This document shows positions 7,418-16,446 of a DNA stretch of 59,585 nucleotides, piece by piece (within the stretch, counting starts at the first letter, position 1; the number at the start of each line of letters is the position of its first letter). The stretch comes from Bacillota bacterium (GTDB lineage: Bacteria; Bacillota; Sulfobacillia; JAJZYS01; JAJYTV01): positions 1-59,585 of the forward strand of contig JAJZAT010000020.1 in assembly GCA_021799275.1 (NCBI GenBank). The letters are read 5' to 3'. The translations under genes were made by a program, and so were the position numbers. The notes beneath the pieces were generated by a model that had not been told where the DNA came from, did no database searches, and saw nothing but the letters and a program-made list of their open reading frames with translations.

Positions 7418-9748
7418 CTGGAGCAGGGCGACTGGATCGAGGAAACCGAACGCCTCCATCTTGTCCTGGCCGAGGTGCGCGCCCAGCAGGATCGCGCGCG
7501 TGCCGAGTTCAGCGACGTACGCGAGGACATGGTCCGCGATCGCCGTGAGTTCTGGGATGAGTTCCGGTTCAAGCCGGGCGAGCTCTACGAGACCCTCGGT
7601 GCGGTCCTGCAGCAGAACAAGATGCTGGCGGAGGGTGAACGCCGCTTCCGGCAGGCCGCCCAGACCTTGCGGGATCTCGGTCGGCTTGAGCGTTCTCCCT
7701 ACTTCGGTCGGGTGGACTTCGCCGAGCGCGGAGCGGGCGAACCCGAGAAGATCTACATCGGGGTCGCGTCGCTGCGCACCGCCGACGACGACTTCCTCGT
7801 CTACGACTGGCGCGCCCCGATCGCGAGCCTCTACTACGACCAGGGCCCCGGCACCGCGAGCTACATGTCGCCGATGGGCGAGGTCTCCGGCCAGATGCAC
7901 CTGAAGCGCCAGTACGTCATCTCCGAGGGACAACTCCGCATGATGTTCGACACCGGCGTCACGATCGGCGACGAACTCCTGATGGAAGCGCTCAGCGGAC
8001 ACTCGGACGCCGCGATGCACGCCATCGTGGCGACGATCCAGCGCGAGCAGAACCTGGTCATCCGCGACGACCGACATCGCCTGCTGATCGTCCTCGGCTC
8101 CGCCGGCAGCGGCAAGACGTCGGTCGCCCTGCAGCGCGTCGCCTACCTGCTCTACCGGCACCGCGACACCTTGCGGGCGGACCAGATGGTGCTCTTCTCC
8201 CCCAACGCCCTCTTCAACAGCTACGTCGCCACGGTGCTGCCGGAACTCGGCGAAGAGCCGCTCCAGCAGACCACCTTCCAGCAGCTTCTGGGGCACAGGC
8301 TTGGCCGGACCTACCGCCTAGAGGATGCCTACGATCAGCTCGAAGACCTCATGGCCACCCCGGACCAGGAAGCTCGTTCGGTGAGGCTTGAAGGGATCCG
8401 CTACAAGTCGTCGCCCGCGTTCCGGCACGTCCTGGACCGCTACGCGGAAGGCCTGCGGCGGGAGGGTCTCGTCTTCGTGCCCGTCCGCTTCCGTGGCAAG
8501 GAGATCGTCTCCGCACGCGCGATGCAGTCGCGGTTCGAAGCCTTCGGTCCTGACGTCCCCGTCTCGACCCGCGTCAGCGTGATCCATGACTGGATCGTCG
8601 AAAAGGTGGCGGCGTTCGAGAAGCGGGAGTCCCAGGAGGACTGGGTGGACGAGGAGGTGCAGCTGCTCGGGCCCGAGGAGTTCCAACGGGCCGATCTCAA
8701 GGTGGGCCGCGGGCGCGCGGGCGCCCCCGTCGACCAGGTGGAGGAGGTGCGCGGACACCTTGGCGCCAAGATCGTGCACAGGAACCTGCAATCGGCGAAG
8801 CAATGGGTCGAGCAGCGCCAGTACGTCGATCTCGAAGGCCTCTACCTGCGCCTCTTCAAGGACCGGGACCTACTGTCGGCGGTCGCAGCGAAGGAGCCAC
8901 TTCCGCGTCGTTGGGACGCGATCCGCCGCGACACGCTCGCCCGCCTCGAGCTGACCATCCTGCCCTACGAGGACGCGACGCCGCTTCTCTACCTCGACAC
9001 GCTGGTGCGCGGCGCCCGCGTCAACCGGAGCGCCCGCCACGTGATCGTAGACGAGGCCCAGGACTACTCCCCGCTTCAGTTCGAGGTCCTGCGCCGGCTC
9101 TTCCCTTCCGCCCGCCTCACGCTGCTCGGAGACCCGCACCAGACGGTGTCGGCGGCGCCGTCCGCGCTTACCTCACCGGAGGACCTGCAGGAACACGTCG
9201 GCCCTGGCGAGACGGAAGTCGTGCGGCTGCGTCAGAGCTACCGCTCCACGCGCGAGATTGTGGAGTTCACGCGGAGCCTCCTCCCCACCGGCGCAGACAT
9301 CGTGCCGTTCGAGCGCCGCGGCGAAAAGCCCCGGATCGTCCGCGTCGCCAACCGCCAGGACCTCGCAGAGCGGATCGCGCTCGACATCGCCGGCCTGCGG
9401 CGGGAGGGTCTCGAGACGATCGCGGTGATCTGCAAGACGGCGCGCGAGAGCCGCGAGGCGTTCTCCGCGCTCCAGTCGAGGGTCGACCTGCAGCTCATCG
9501 AGAAGGACGCGTCGTCCTTCAGCCGCGGCGTCCTCGTCCTGCCCGGCTACCTCGCGAAGGGACTCGAATTCGACGCCGTCATCATCTTCGACGCCTCGGC
9601 GGAGGTGTACCGGGGCCTGGAGGAACTGGGCCTTCTCTACACGGCCTGCACCCGGGCGATGCACCGCCTGCACCTCTACACGGCGGGAGACCTCTCGCCC
9701 CTCCTGGCGGCCGCGGATCCCGGAACCTACGTGGAGAGCGCGCGCTAG
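7418..9748 (+). CDS. helD: HelD-type UvrD-like ATPase/helicase (RNA polymerase recycling factor)
   Basis: HelD proteins of Gram-positive bacteria bind RNA polymerase and free stalled enzyme using an SF1-type motor. Visible features: a long N-terminal coiled-coil arm (about residues 5-90), the HelD-specific block DFLVYDWRAPIASLYYDQG, Walker A GSAGSGKTSVALQ near residue 226, and Walker B VIVDEAQDYSPLQ near 543. Near the C-terminus come GYLAKGLEFDAV and LYTACTRAMHRL. The length of about 776 residues fits the family. The start is taken as CTG 7418 because AAGGAGG (7404-7410) lies 7 bases upstream. TTG 7364 and GTG 7379 are in frame but have no ribosome site. Confidence 0.88.
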   Translation: MEQGDWIEETERLHLVLAEVRAQQDRARAEFSDVREDMVRDRREFWDEFRFKPGELYETLGAVLQQNKMLAEGERRFRQAAQTLRDLGRLERSPYFGRVDFAERGAGEPEKIYIGVASLRTADDDFLVYDWRAPIASLYYDQGPGTASYMSPMGEVSGQMHLKRQYVISEGQLRMMFDTGVTIGDELLMEALSGHSDAAMHAIVATIQREQNLVIRDDRHRLLIVLGSAGSGKTSVALQRVAYLLYRHRDTLRADQMVLFSPNALFNSYVATVLPELGEEPLQQTTFQQLLGHRLGRTYRLEDAYDQLEDLMATPDQEARSVRLEGIRYKSSPAFRHVLDRYAEGLRREGLVFVPVRFRGKEIVSARAMQSRFEAFGPDVPVSTRVSVIHDWIVEKVAAFEKRESQEDWVDEEVQLLGPEEFQRADLKVGRGRAGAPVDQVEEVRGHLGAKIVHRNLQSAKQWVEQRQYVDLEGLYLRLFKDRDLLSAVAAKEPLPRRWDAIRRDTLARLELTILPYEDATPLLYLDTLVRGARVNRSARHVIVDEAQDYSPLQFEVLRRLFPSARLTLLGDPHQTVSAAPSALTSPEDLQEHVGPGETEVVRLRQSYRSTREIVEFTRSLLPTGADIVPFERRGEKPRIVRVANRQDLAERIALDIAGLRREGLETIAVICKTARESREAFSALQSRVDLQLIEKDASSFSRGVLVLPGYLAKGLEFDAVIIFDASAEVYRGLEELGLLYTACTRAMHRLHLYTAGDLSPLLAAADPGTYVESAR

Positions 9749-9799
9749 GCCCGTTCCGCTTCGCTGCCCGCCGACACGCGAGCCGCCTCCGAAAAGCCC

Positions 9800-9827
9800 G
9801 GGAGCGCCACCGCTGGGTGGCGCTCCC
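9800..9827. terminator. Bidirectional terminator between convergent genes
   Basis: GGGAGCGCCACC (9800-9811), a GCTG loop and GGTGGCGCTCCC (9816-9827) form a 12-bp perfect stem between helD and the convergent peptidoglycan-binding protein gene. Confidence 0.8.
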
Positions 9828-9834
9828 GACCGCT

Positions 9835-11091
9835 TCATTCGCCTTCCGGCTGATCGTCCGCGGGCTCCATGTCGCTGCCCGCGATGCAGTGGCCGACCGT
9901 GCCCTGGAGAACGATCGGTCCGGTGGCCTCCGCGTGGTCGCCGGCCTGCACGTAGACCCTGGCCGTCGGCGGCACGGGCAAGGCGATGTCGGTCCCGGTG
10001 TGGATGCCCTGCCACATGTGGAAGTTCGGGTCCACCTCGACCATCTGGCGCATGATCTCGCCCTGGATCGTGTACCAGTACCGGTCGTACTGCGGACCGA
10101 AGGTCGACGGGCTGGGAAGATTGATGCCCGTGATCACGATCGCCGAGCCGCTGCCCGGGCCCTGGCGCAACCAGAGCGATCCGCCGGGAATGAACGTCGG
10201 CGTGAGCGGGCTCGCCGTATCGAAAAAGCTCGCCCGACATTCCGGCGCGGGCCCCGGTTCCGGCTGTCCCGCCACAGGCCACGCCACCATGAGCGGGCCG
10301 GGCGCCGCCATCTGGTTGTGCAGGCCGATCTTTCGGAACGTGACCGGCCCCACGACGCCGTCCGCCGAGATCGCATTCGCGGTCTGGAAGGCGATGACGG
10401 CCGCGCGCGTCCCCGCGTCGTAGTACCCCTGCACGCGACCGCTGTAGTAGCCGAGGCGCTGCAGGATGGTCTGCAGGAAGACGACGTCGAAGCCGTTGCG
10501 CCCTGTCTGGATCGCGCGCCCGCCCGCGAACGTGTAGAGCCAGCTGGCGTCCAAGGAGCCGTTGCCGACCGTCGCCGTGTTGTCGAGGCCCGTGGCGCCG
10601 TTGTTGGCGGCGTCGCGCTTGAACGCCAGCACGGCCTGGGCGGTCGCCGCGTCGAAGTTGCCATCGGCCGGACGTCCGATCAGGGCAGCGTAGCCGAAGC
10701 AGTTGAGCCGGTTCTGCAGGATCGTCACGTCCCCGCCCGTGAGGCCGGGGCTCAGGCTGCGGCTGCCGTACACCGGCCCGCCGTAGGTCGTGTTCGGGCC
10801 CACGCCCTGGCCGTAGACGAAGTAGGTGTTGGGTCCGACGACGCCGTCGACCGCGAGCCCGAAGAAGCTCTGGATGTTGCGCACGGCGCCCTGCGTCTGC
10901 GGGCCGAAGATGCCGTCCACCGTGATCGGAGTGCCCATCGGGCCCTCAGGCGGGTTCATCGTCGTAAGCATCAGATTGTAGATCGCCTGGGCAATGGCCA
11001 CGTCCGTACCGCGCAGGTTCGGCGACTGCAACGACAGCGTGCGGCTGCCGAACGCCACGTACGGCGGGAACGTGTCCTCGAAACGTGCCAT
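9835..11091 (-). CDS. Peptidoglycan-binding (PG_binding_1) repeat protein
   Basis: 418 residues with three PG_binding_1-like repeats in the first two thirds. Examples are VDGIFGPQTQGAVRNIQSFF (about 58-77), PADGNFDAATAQAVLAFK, and YYDAGTRAAVIAFQ followed by ISADGVVGPVTF (about 220-255). The C-terminal 150 residues have no recognised domain and end in an acidic tail. No signal peptide is visible, so how it reaches the wall or spore is unclear. The start is ATG 11091, preceded by GAGGAGGAG; an ATG 15 bases upstream lies inside that ribosome site. Confidence 0.8.
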   Translation of the reverse strand: MARFEDTFPPYVAFGSRTLSLQSPNLRGTDVAIAQAIYNLMLTTMNPPEGPMGTPITVDGIFGPQTQGAVRNIQSFFGLAVDGVVGPNTYFVYGQGVGPNTTYGGPVYGSRSLSPGLTGGDVTILQNRLNCFGYAALIGRPADGNFDAATAQAVLAFKRDAANNGATGLDNTATVGNGSLDASWLYTFAGGRAIQTGRNGFDVVFLQTILQRLGYYSGRVQGYYDAGTRAAVIAFQTANAISADGVVGPVTFRKIGLHNQMAAPGPLMVAWPVAGQPEPGPAPECRASFFDTASPLTPTFIPGGSLWLRQGPGSGSAIVITGINLPSPSTFGPQYDRYWYTIQGEIMRQMVEVDPNFHMWQGIHTGTDIALPVPPTARVYVQAGDHAEATGPIVLQGTVGHCIAGSDMEPADDQPEGE

Positions 11092-11187
11092 GGAGCTCCT
11101 CCTCATGGACCCTGCTTCTACAGACTATTCAGGGGAGGCTGTGCGTGCCTCCGCTCCGCCCGCTCCCCGGCGGCCACCCGGTAAGAG

Positions 11188-11227
11188 AGAGCCAGGGCCC
11201 CTCCCGCTAAGGAGAGACCCTGGCTCT
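11188..11227 (-). terminator. Terminator after the Ser/Thr-rich lipoprotein gene
   Basis: AGAGCCAGGG (11188-11197) and CCCTGGCTCT (11218-11227) form a 10-bp stem just downstream (minus strand) of the lipoprotein stop codon, followed on that strand by a T/C-rich stretch. Confidence 0.65.
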
Positions 11228-11259
11228 ATGCGAGGTCGTGCGGAACCGGGTCCGAGGGC

Positions 11260-12231
11260 TTACCTATAGCTCTCCATCGAGATCGCCATCCGCATGGCGG
11301 TCTGCGCCGGCGACGCGGCCCCTGGGTAGGCACGCACGACCAGGAGGTCGTCGCCGCTCGTCCAGGTCACCGTCGCCTGCGTTCCAGCGGACGTTACATC
11401 GACCGAGATGCCTCCCGAGGTGGTCGGCACCGGCATGAAGTAGCGGTGCAGGAAGGCCGCCACCTGGGAAGCCTCCGCGACTGGCGCCGAACTGCTCCCG
11501 TTCACCCGCACGGTCCAGCGCCCTTCCTGCCAGACGATCTCGGTCGTGCCGAGAAGGCCGTTCGGAAACTCCCTGGCCGTGATGCCGTAGCCGAGGTCCA
11601 CGGTCTCTGCGCTCGCCGGTACCTGCTGGTCGCCGAATCCCTGCGCCAAGGCGCCCTGCGCATGCGCGGAAGAGTCGAAGAGCGAGCGGGTGAAGGCCGC
11701 AAGCTGGTGCTCAGGCGACGAGAGCGTCACGCTGTAGGTCGACTGAAAGCCCGCATAGCCCATGATCGGCGCGGTCGAGTAGCTCGGCTTGTAGTACATG
11801 TCCGCCGAACCCGCGGCGTCTAAGGGCAGCACGGTCGGGGCCATCGCGCCGGTCAGCACCGACTGCGGCAGCGACGACATGGCCATGCGGATGATGGTCG
11901 GGAACGGCGACGGGGCGGCCGTCGCGGAAGGGCCCGTGGCGGCGCCGGAACCGGTGGACCCGGTGCTGGAACCGGGCGATGCGGCCGACCCTGAACCGGA
12001 CGTCGACGCGGAACTCGACCCTGAGCCCGTGGTGGAAGTCGAGGATCCTCCCAAACTGAGCGACGTCGTCGAAGCGCCGCTCGTACCGGATGAAGACGAC
12101 GTACTCGTCTTATGATGTGTCGCGCCTTGGCTCGATGCGGACGCTCCGGTCAGCGCGCCGCATCCGGCCGCGATCAGCGACAGCGATGCCACGACTCCGG
12201 CAACGACGGCGATCCGTCGCAGGTTCTGCAT
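11260..12231 (-). CDS. Lipoprotein with Ser/Thr/Gly-rich linker, function unknown
   Basis: 323 residues. The N-terminus is a lipoprotein signal: MQNLRRIAVVAGVVASLSLI followed by the lipobox AAGCG. An 80-residue low-complexity Ser/Thr/Gly linker (about 30-108) spans from the membrane to a C-terminal domain of about 200 residues that is probably extracytoplasmic. It contains REFPNGLLGTTEIVWQEGRW and AQATVTW-like beta segments; I do not recognise the family. ATG 12231 follows AAGGAGG on the minus strand. The gap 12232-12480 is a divergent promoter region with the epimerase gene. Confidence 0.8.
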   Translation of the reverse strand: MQNLRRIAVVAGVVASLSLIAAGCGALTGASASSQGATHHKTSTSSSSGTSGASTTSLSLGGSSTSTTGSGSSSASTSGSGSAASPGSSTGSTGSGAATGPSATAAPSPFPTIIRMAMSSLPQSVLTGAMAPTVLPLDAAGSADMYYKPSYSTAPIMGYAGFQSTYSVTLSSPEHQLAAFTRSLFDSSAHAQGALAQGFGDQQVPASAETVDLGYGITAREFPNGLLGTTEIVWQEGRWTVRVNGSSSAPVAEASQVAAFLHRYFMPVPTTSGGISVDVTSAGTQATVTWTSGDDLLVVRAYPGAASPAQTAMRMAISMESYR

Positions 12232-12480
12232 GTGTTCTTGTCCTCCTTGGGTTGGGGCAAGTCCCTTGGTTCCGGGTCCACCCAAGAAAACGCCAGCTTG
12301 CTTCGTTCGGTTTCTGGCGTGTTCTGGCAGCAGCGGCCTGCCGGCAGATGAACGCGAACGCCCGCATCGTTGGCGAATCTGGTCGCAGCGTCCTAGAGCC
12401 GCCGGGCGATGCCAGGATTCCGCAAGGAATTCGCTCAGGCAGGGCGGAAGTGACCGAGCCTTGAGGGAGGTCGGTCGCCC

Positions 12481-13482
12481 GTGCGTCTTTTGCTCCTCGG
12501 CGGCACCGTGTTTCTCGGCAAGCACATCGCGGAGGCCGCTCTTGCGGCTGGACATGACGTCACCTTGTTCCACCGCGGGCAGCACGGACGGGATCTCTTC
12601 CCCACCGCGCGCCATGTGTTCGGCGACCGCGACGGCGGGCTCGGGGTTCTGGCCGGACAAAGCTTCGACGCCGTCATCGACACGTCGGGCTACCTGCCGC
12701 GCGTGGTACGCCAGTCCCTGCGGCAGCTCAAGGGGACGTGCCCGCACTACACCTTCATCTCCAGCATCAACGCGTACGCCTCTCTGGTCGAGATCGGCGT
12801 GACGGAAGACGCCCTGCGCGCGCAGCTTCCTTCCGAGACCGAGGAGGACGTCTCCACCTGGTATGGCGCACTCAAGGCGCGATGCGAACTCGACGTAGAG
12901 GAAGCCTTCGGCGATCGCGCCCTCGTGATCCGGCCCGGGCTGATCGTCGGTCCGGACGACGCGAGCGATCGCTTCACCTACTGGGTCGCGCGCGGCGCGC
13001 GCGACGGCGAGATGCTGGCGCCGGGCCGACCCGATCGGCCGGTCCAGGTGATCGACGTACGCGACCTCGCCGCATGGACGCTCGCCATGGTGGAGCACGG
13101 CGCGTCCGGGACGTACAACGCCGCCGGCCCCGAATCGCCCCTGACCATGGGCGAGGTTCTCGCCGCCTGCCGCGAGGTCGGGGGCGGCCAAGGGCCCACC
13201 ACCTGGGTCACAGAAGAATTCCTCGCCGCTCAAGGCGTGGCGCCGTGGACAGAACTGCCGCTCTACGTGCCCTCGAGCGAACCGGACGCGATCGGCTTCG
13301 AGTCCGTGTCGATCCGCAAGGCGCTCGCGGCAGGCCTTTCGTTGCGTCCCCTGCGAGACACCGTGCGCGACACCCTGGCCTGGGAGCGCTCGCGGCCAGG
13401 GGACGTCCCACGTCGCGCCGGGATCAGCGCCGCCCGGGAACAGGAACTCCTCTCGGCGTGGCATGCATACACGCCGGCCTAG
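12481..13482 (+). CDS. NAD-dependent epimerase/dehydratase (extended SDR)
   Basis: 333-residue Rossmann-fold enzyme acting on a nucleotide sugar or similar substrate. The N-terminal cofactor motif reads LLLGGTVFLGKHIAEAAL (GGxxFLG form). The catalytic YxxxK is in TWYGALKARCE, around residue 125. RPGLIVGPDD and VQVIDVRDLAAWTL are typical of extended SDRs. The GTG start at 12481 has a GGGAGGT site. It stands alone, so the substrate cannot be inferred from neighbours. Confidence 0.8.
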   Translation: MRLLLLGGTVFLGKHIAEAALAAGHDVTLFHRGQHGRDLFPTARHVFGDRDGGLGVLAGQSFDAVIDTSGYLPRVVRQSLRQLKGTCPHYTFISSINAYASLVEIGVTEDALRAQLPSETEEDVSTWYGALKARCELDVEEAFGDRALVIRPGLIVGPDDASDRFTYWVARGARDGEMLAPGRPDRPVQVIDVRDLAAWTLAMVEHGASGTYNAAGPESPLTMGEVLAACREVGGGQGPTTWVTEEFLAAQGVAPWTELPLYVPSSEPDAIGFESVSIRKALAAGLSLRPLRDTVRDTLAWERSRPGDVPRRAGISAAREQELLSAWHAYTPA

Positions 13483-13613
13483 GCCTGCACGTGGACGCCT
13501 TAACGCCACGACGGGGCTTACGCTGGTCTGTTTGGACCGGCTCGTTACACTCCGCCTGAGCCTAGAGGACGGCCACCGGTCGCCGTAGGATCGTGGTGAT
13601 CAAGGAGGCGCCC

Positions 13614-14795
13614 ATGGCCAACACGACGATCCCAGCTCCGAGGCAGGCAACAGCCCCGGCCCATCCCACCGGTTTTCCGGCGCTGATCTGGGGCCACCTT
13701 GCGAACGACGCGCTCGCCAACTACCTTCCCGGCCTGTTGCCGCTGATCGCGATCGAGCGGCACGTTCCCCTGGTCCTTCTCACATCCCTCGTGACCATCC
13801 TGATGTTCGGCCAGGCGCTTCAGCCCCTCGCGGGGCTGTTCGCCGATCGCGTCGGCGGGCGCTGGTTCGTCCTTGGCGGCCCCATCCTCTCGACCGTGGG
13901 CGTCACGCTGGTCGCGCTCTCGCCTGCCTACATCGGCATGGCGATCGGCCTCTTTCTCTCGGGCCTCGGCACGACCCTCTTCCACCCCCAGGCCATGGCC
14001 CTGACGCGCAGCCTCGCGGGCAAGCGGCCCGGTCTCACCATGTCGACCTTCATGATCGGCGGTGAGTTCGGGCGGGCGATCGGCCCGCTTGTGGCCACGC
14101 TGCTGGCCACGGCGCTCGGCCTGGGTCACCTCTGGCTCGTAGGGGTCTTCGTCGTCCTCACCTGGCCCTGGCTTCTGAGGGTCGTCCCTCCCCTCGCGAG
14201 GCGCACGGCCAAGCAGGCTCCCGTGCAGTTCCGCCGCCACCTGCGCCCAGCTCTGGCCCTCGTCGCCTTCAACAGCCTCAGGGCTGGCGCCATCTCGACC
14301 GTGACCACCCTGGTGCCGCTGCTCTGGCGCCACCATGGCGGTTCGTTCATCCTGGGCGCATCGCTCGTGACCACCATGATCGGCATCGGCATCATCGGCA
14401 ACCTCGCGGGCGGCCTCATGCGGGACCGCTACGGTAGCGGCATGGTGCTCTGGGTGGCCTCGATCGCTGGCACCCTGCTCCTGATCGTTCTGCCTTTCGC
14501 CCGCGGCGTCGCGCTTTGGCCCGTTCTGGCGCTCGTCGGCATCGCGCTGTTCAGCGCGTCGCCCGTCACCACGTTGATCGGGCAGGACATCTTCAAGGAG
14601 AACCCCGCCCTCGGCTCCGGCGTTTCCGCCGGTGTGGGCAACGCCGTGGGCGCCCTGCTGATCCTTCCCATCGGCTACGCGGCCTCTCGCATCGGCCTCA
14701 GCCTGGGGCTCGAACTCGGCGCAGTCCTGCTCGTTCTCGCCTTCTTCAGCATCCGGCCCCTGCTTGCGGCGACCGCCGAGCACCGCACCGCGTGA
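13614..14795 (+). CDS. MFS transporter, fosmidomycin-resistance-like
   Basis: 393 residues with about twelve membrane helices. The sequence GHLANDALANYLPGLLPLIA in helix 1, the conserved loop FADRVGGRWFVLGGP, and FHPQAMALTRSLAG resemble the Fsr subgroup of MFS efflux pumps. ATG 13614 follows AAGGAGG at ideal spacing; an upstream in-frame GTG is less likely. The substrate is unknown. The 220 bases after it (14796-15016) hold no recognisable gene. Confidence 0.85.
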   Translation: MANTTIPAPRQATAPAHPTGFPALIWGHLANDALANYLPGLLPLIAIERHVPLVLLTSLVTILMFGQALQPLAGLFADRVGGRWFVLGGPILSTVGVTLVALSPAYIGMAIGLFLSGLGTTLFHPQAMALTRSLAGKRPGLTMSTFMIGGEFGRAIGPLVATLLATALGLGHLWLVGVFVVLTWPWLLRVVPPLARRTAKQAPVQFRRHLRPALALVAFNSLRAGAISTVTTLVPLLWRHHGGSFILGASLVTTMIGIGIIGNLAGGLMRDRYGSGMVLWVASIAGTLLLIVLPFARGVALWPVLALVGIALFSASPVTTLIGQDIFKENPALGSGVSAGVGNAVGALLILPIGYAASRIGLSLGLELGAVLLVLAFFSIRPLLAATAEHRTA

Positions 14796-15016
14796 GAACG
14801 ACTCTCTGACGCAGGCACAAGGCGCCCCCAGGGCCCAGGCGGCCGGCCGCGGAGCATCGCACGCCTTGGCAAGGTTTGCGGCTCCTGTGTCCGGAGCGGC
14901 CCCGACCGGCAACACCGCAGCGAGGCAGTGCGTCGTGCCCGCAGGCCCATCGAGACTCCGTGTCGAAGGGCCCGCACGCATGCGCTGCAGCGACACCGCC
15001 TGATGGGAGGATGCCG

Positions 15017-15763
15017 ATGCTCCAGGAAGTCCGTCTGCTCTGCGCGGGTTACTCGCGGGTCGACTGGTCGATCTACAAGATGGGCAATCCGGCGGGCAGG
15101 CTCGTGCGCGCACCCGCCTGGATGTATCTCCTGCGCTCCACGGATGGCCTCATGCTGGTCGACACCGGCATGCCCAAGGCCTGCATCGACAATGAGCACT
15201 ACTTCGACGAGCCGGGCCAACCGCCGATGATCGTACCCGAGATGCGTCCGGACGATTGGGTGGAACGTGTGCTGGCTCGTCAGGGGCTGACGGTTCAGGA
15301 CATCGACGCGCTCGTCAGCACCCACTGGCATTTCGACCACGCCGGCGGGATGCAGGTCTTCCGGCGCCAGCCGATCTACGTGCATCCGCTCGAGATGGAA
15401 GCGGGTCGAACCGGCGCCTACCCTCCCGAGTGCTCGGACCCTACGCTGAACTACCGCCCGATCGGCGACGGCCACCAGCCGACGCCCGGCGTGACGCTGC
15501 TGCACACGCCCGGTCACACGCCAGGCCACCTCTCCGTCTACCTGGAGCCTGCAGGGGGGCGGCCAATCCTTTTGACGATCGACGCCGTCTACACCCTCGA
15601 CAACTGGCAGAGCGATGTTCCCGGCGAACAGCAAGACCCCGAGACAGGACGCCGCAGCGTCGCGCGTCTCAAGGATGTCGCGCAGGCCGGCGACGCCGCG
15701 GTCTTCTTCGGACACGACCCGGAGCAGGAGCACGAGCCGTTCTGGCGGACGCTGATGGGCTAG
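15017..15763 (+). CDS. Metallo-beta-lactamase-fold hydrolase, N-acyl-homoserine-lactonase-like
   Basis: 248-residue zinc hydrolase. The metal-binding motif STHWHFDHAGG is at about residues 100-110, a second ligand block HTPGHTPGHLSVYL follows, and FFGHDPEQ ends the site. This pattern, with the late FGHD, matches the AttM/AiiA-like lactonase branch, but activity on homoserine lactones is only an inference. ATG 15017 is 6 bases from GGGAGG; ATG 15011 is in frame but too close. A decayed, internally deleted copy of this gene lies at about 18.62-18.79 kb. Confidence 0.8.
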   Translation: MLQEVRLLCAGYSRVDWSIYKMGNPAGRLVRAPAWMYLLRSTDGLMLVDTGMPKACIDNEHYFDEPGQPPMIVPEMRPDDWVERVLARQGLTVQDIDALVSTHWHFDHAGGMQVFRRQPIYVHPLEMEAGRTGAYPPECSDPTLNYRPIGDGHQPTPGVTLLHTPGHTPGHLSVYLEPAGGRPILLTIDAVYTLDNWQSDVPGEQQDPETGRRSVARLKDVAQAGDAAVFFGHDPEQEHEPFWRTLMG

Positions 15764-15859
15764 GTTCGGTAAGGATCCTCAGATCTGAAGGCCGACAGGT
15801 CCTCGGGTGGGCTTCTCTCGGGCTGCTGCGGGTCTGCCCGCCAGCCTGCCGCCAGGGTA

Positions 15860-16237
15860 TCATCGGCGGCTGCCCGCCGCCACAGCCCTTCCCAGGAGCA
15901 GACTCGCCACTGCCAGGGCCAGAACCAACACAAGTGCCACGGACCACTCGCTGAACGCCGCGGCCCAGGTGTCATGCCTCATCCACACCAGATACACAGG
16001 CACTCCGATCACGATGCCGGTAGCCACGGAAAACCCGCTGCGCGACATCGCCATCAGTGCCTTGGCCGCGCCACCATGAAGGACCGTGGCCACGCCGAGC
16101 GGGATGATCGTGGCGCAGAACAGCGCGACGGGCAGCCAGAGGGATTGCTTCTCCAGCAGCGCCCAGACAACCCACGCGGCCTCGGCCGTGAGAACAGCTA
16201 CGGCAATTCGAAAGGACGGACGTTGCAGCCCAGCCAT
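15860..16237 (-). CDS. Small integral membrane protein, hypothetical
   Basis: 125 residues with four hydrophobic helices (for example AVAVLTAEAAWVVWALL, LWLPVALFCATIIPLGVATV, GIVIGVPVYLVW, VALVLVLALAVASLLLG). No family is recognised. ATG 16237 has GGAGGTGAG upstream on the minus strand. It is convergent with the hydrolase gene. Confidence 0.65.
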   Translation of the reverse strand: MAGLQRPSFRIAVAVLTAEAAWVVWALLEKQSLWLPVALFCATIIPLGVATVLHGGAAKALMAMSRSGFSVATGIVIGVPVYLVWMRHDTWAAAFSEWSVALVLVLALAVASLLLGRAVAAGSRR

Positions 16238-16446
16238 GTAGCTCACCTCCATCAGTCGCGATCGGTCGGGAGGCCAGCACTAGGGCGTACGCCCGATGCC
16301 ATGCTGGCGGCGCGGCCTCGCAGGATGCCGGCAATGAGACCACAACTCAATCGCAGACGCATGACTTGCGCAGTGCCCCCATCACGGCCCGCCATACCCA
16401 AGCCACCTCCCCGATTGGAGTATACTGGCAGTTGGGGGACGTGCGG

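Noticed and set aside
8803-11184. A 790-codon plus-strand frame overlapping helD and the peptidoglycan-binding gene
   Set aside because: Arg/Pro/Ala-rich shadow of two well-supported genes.
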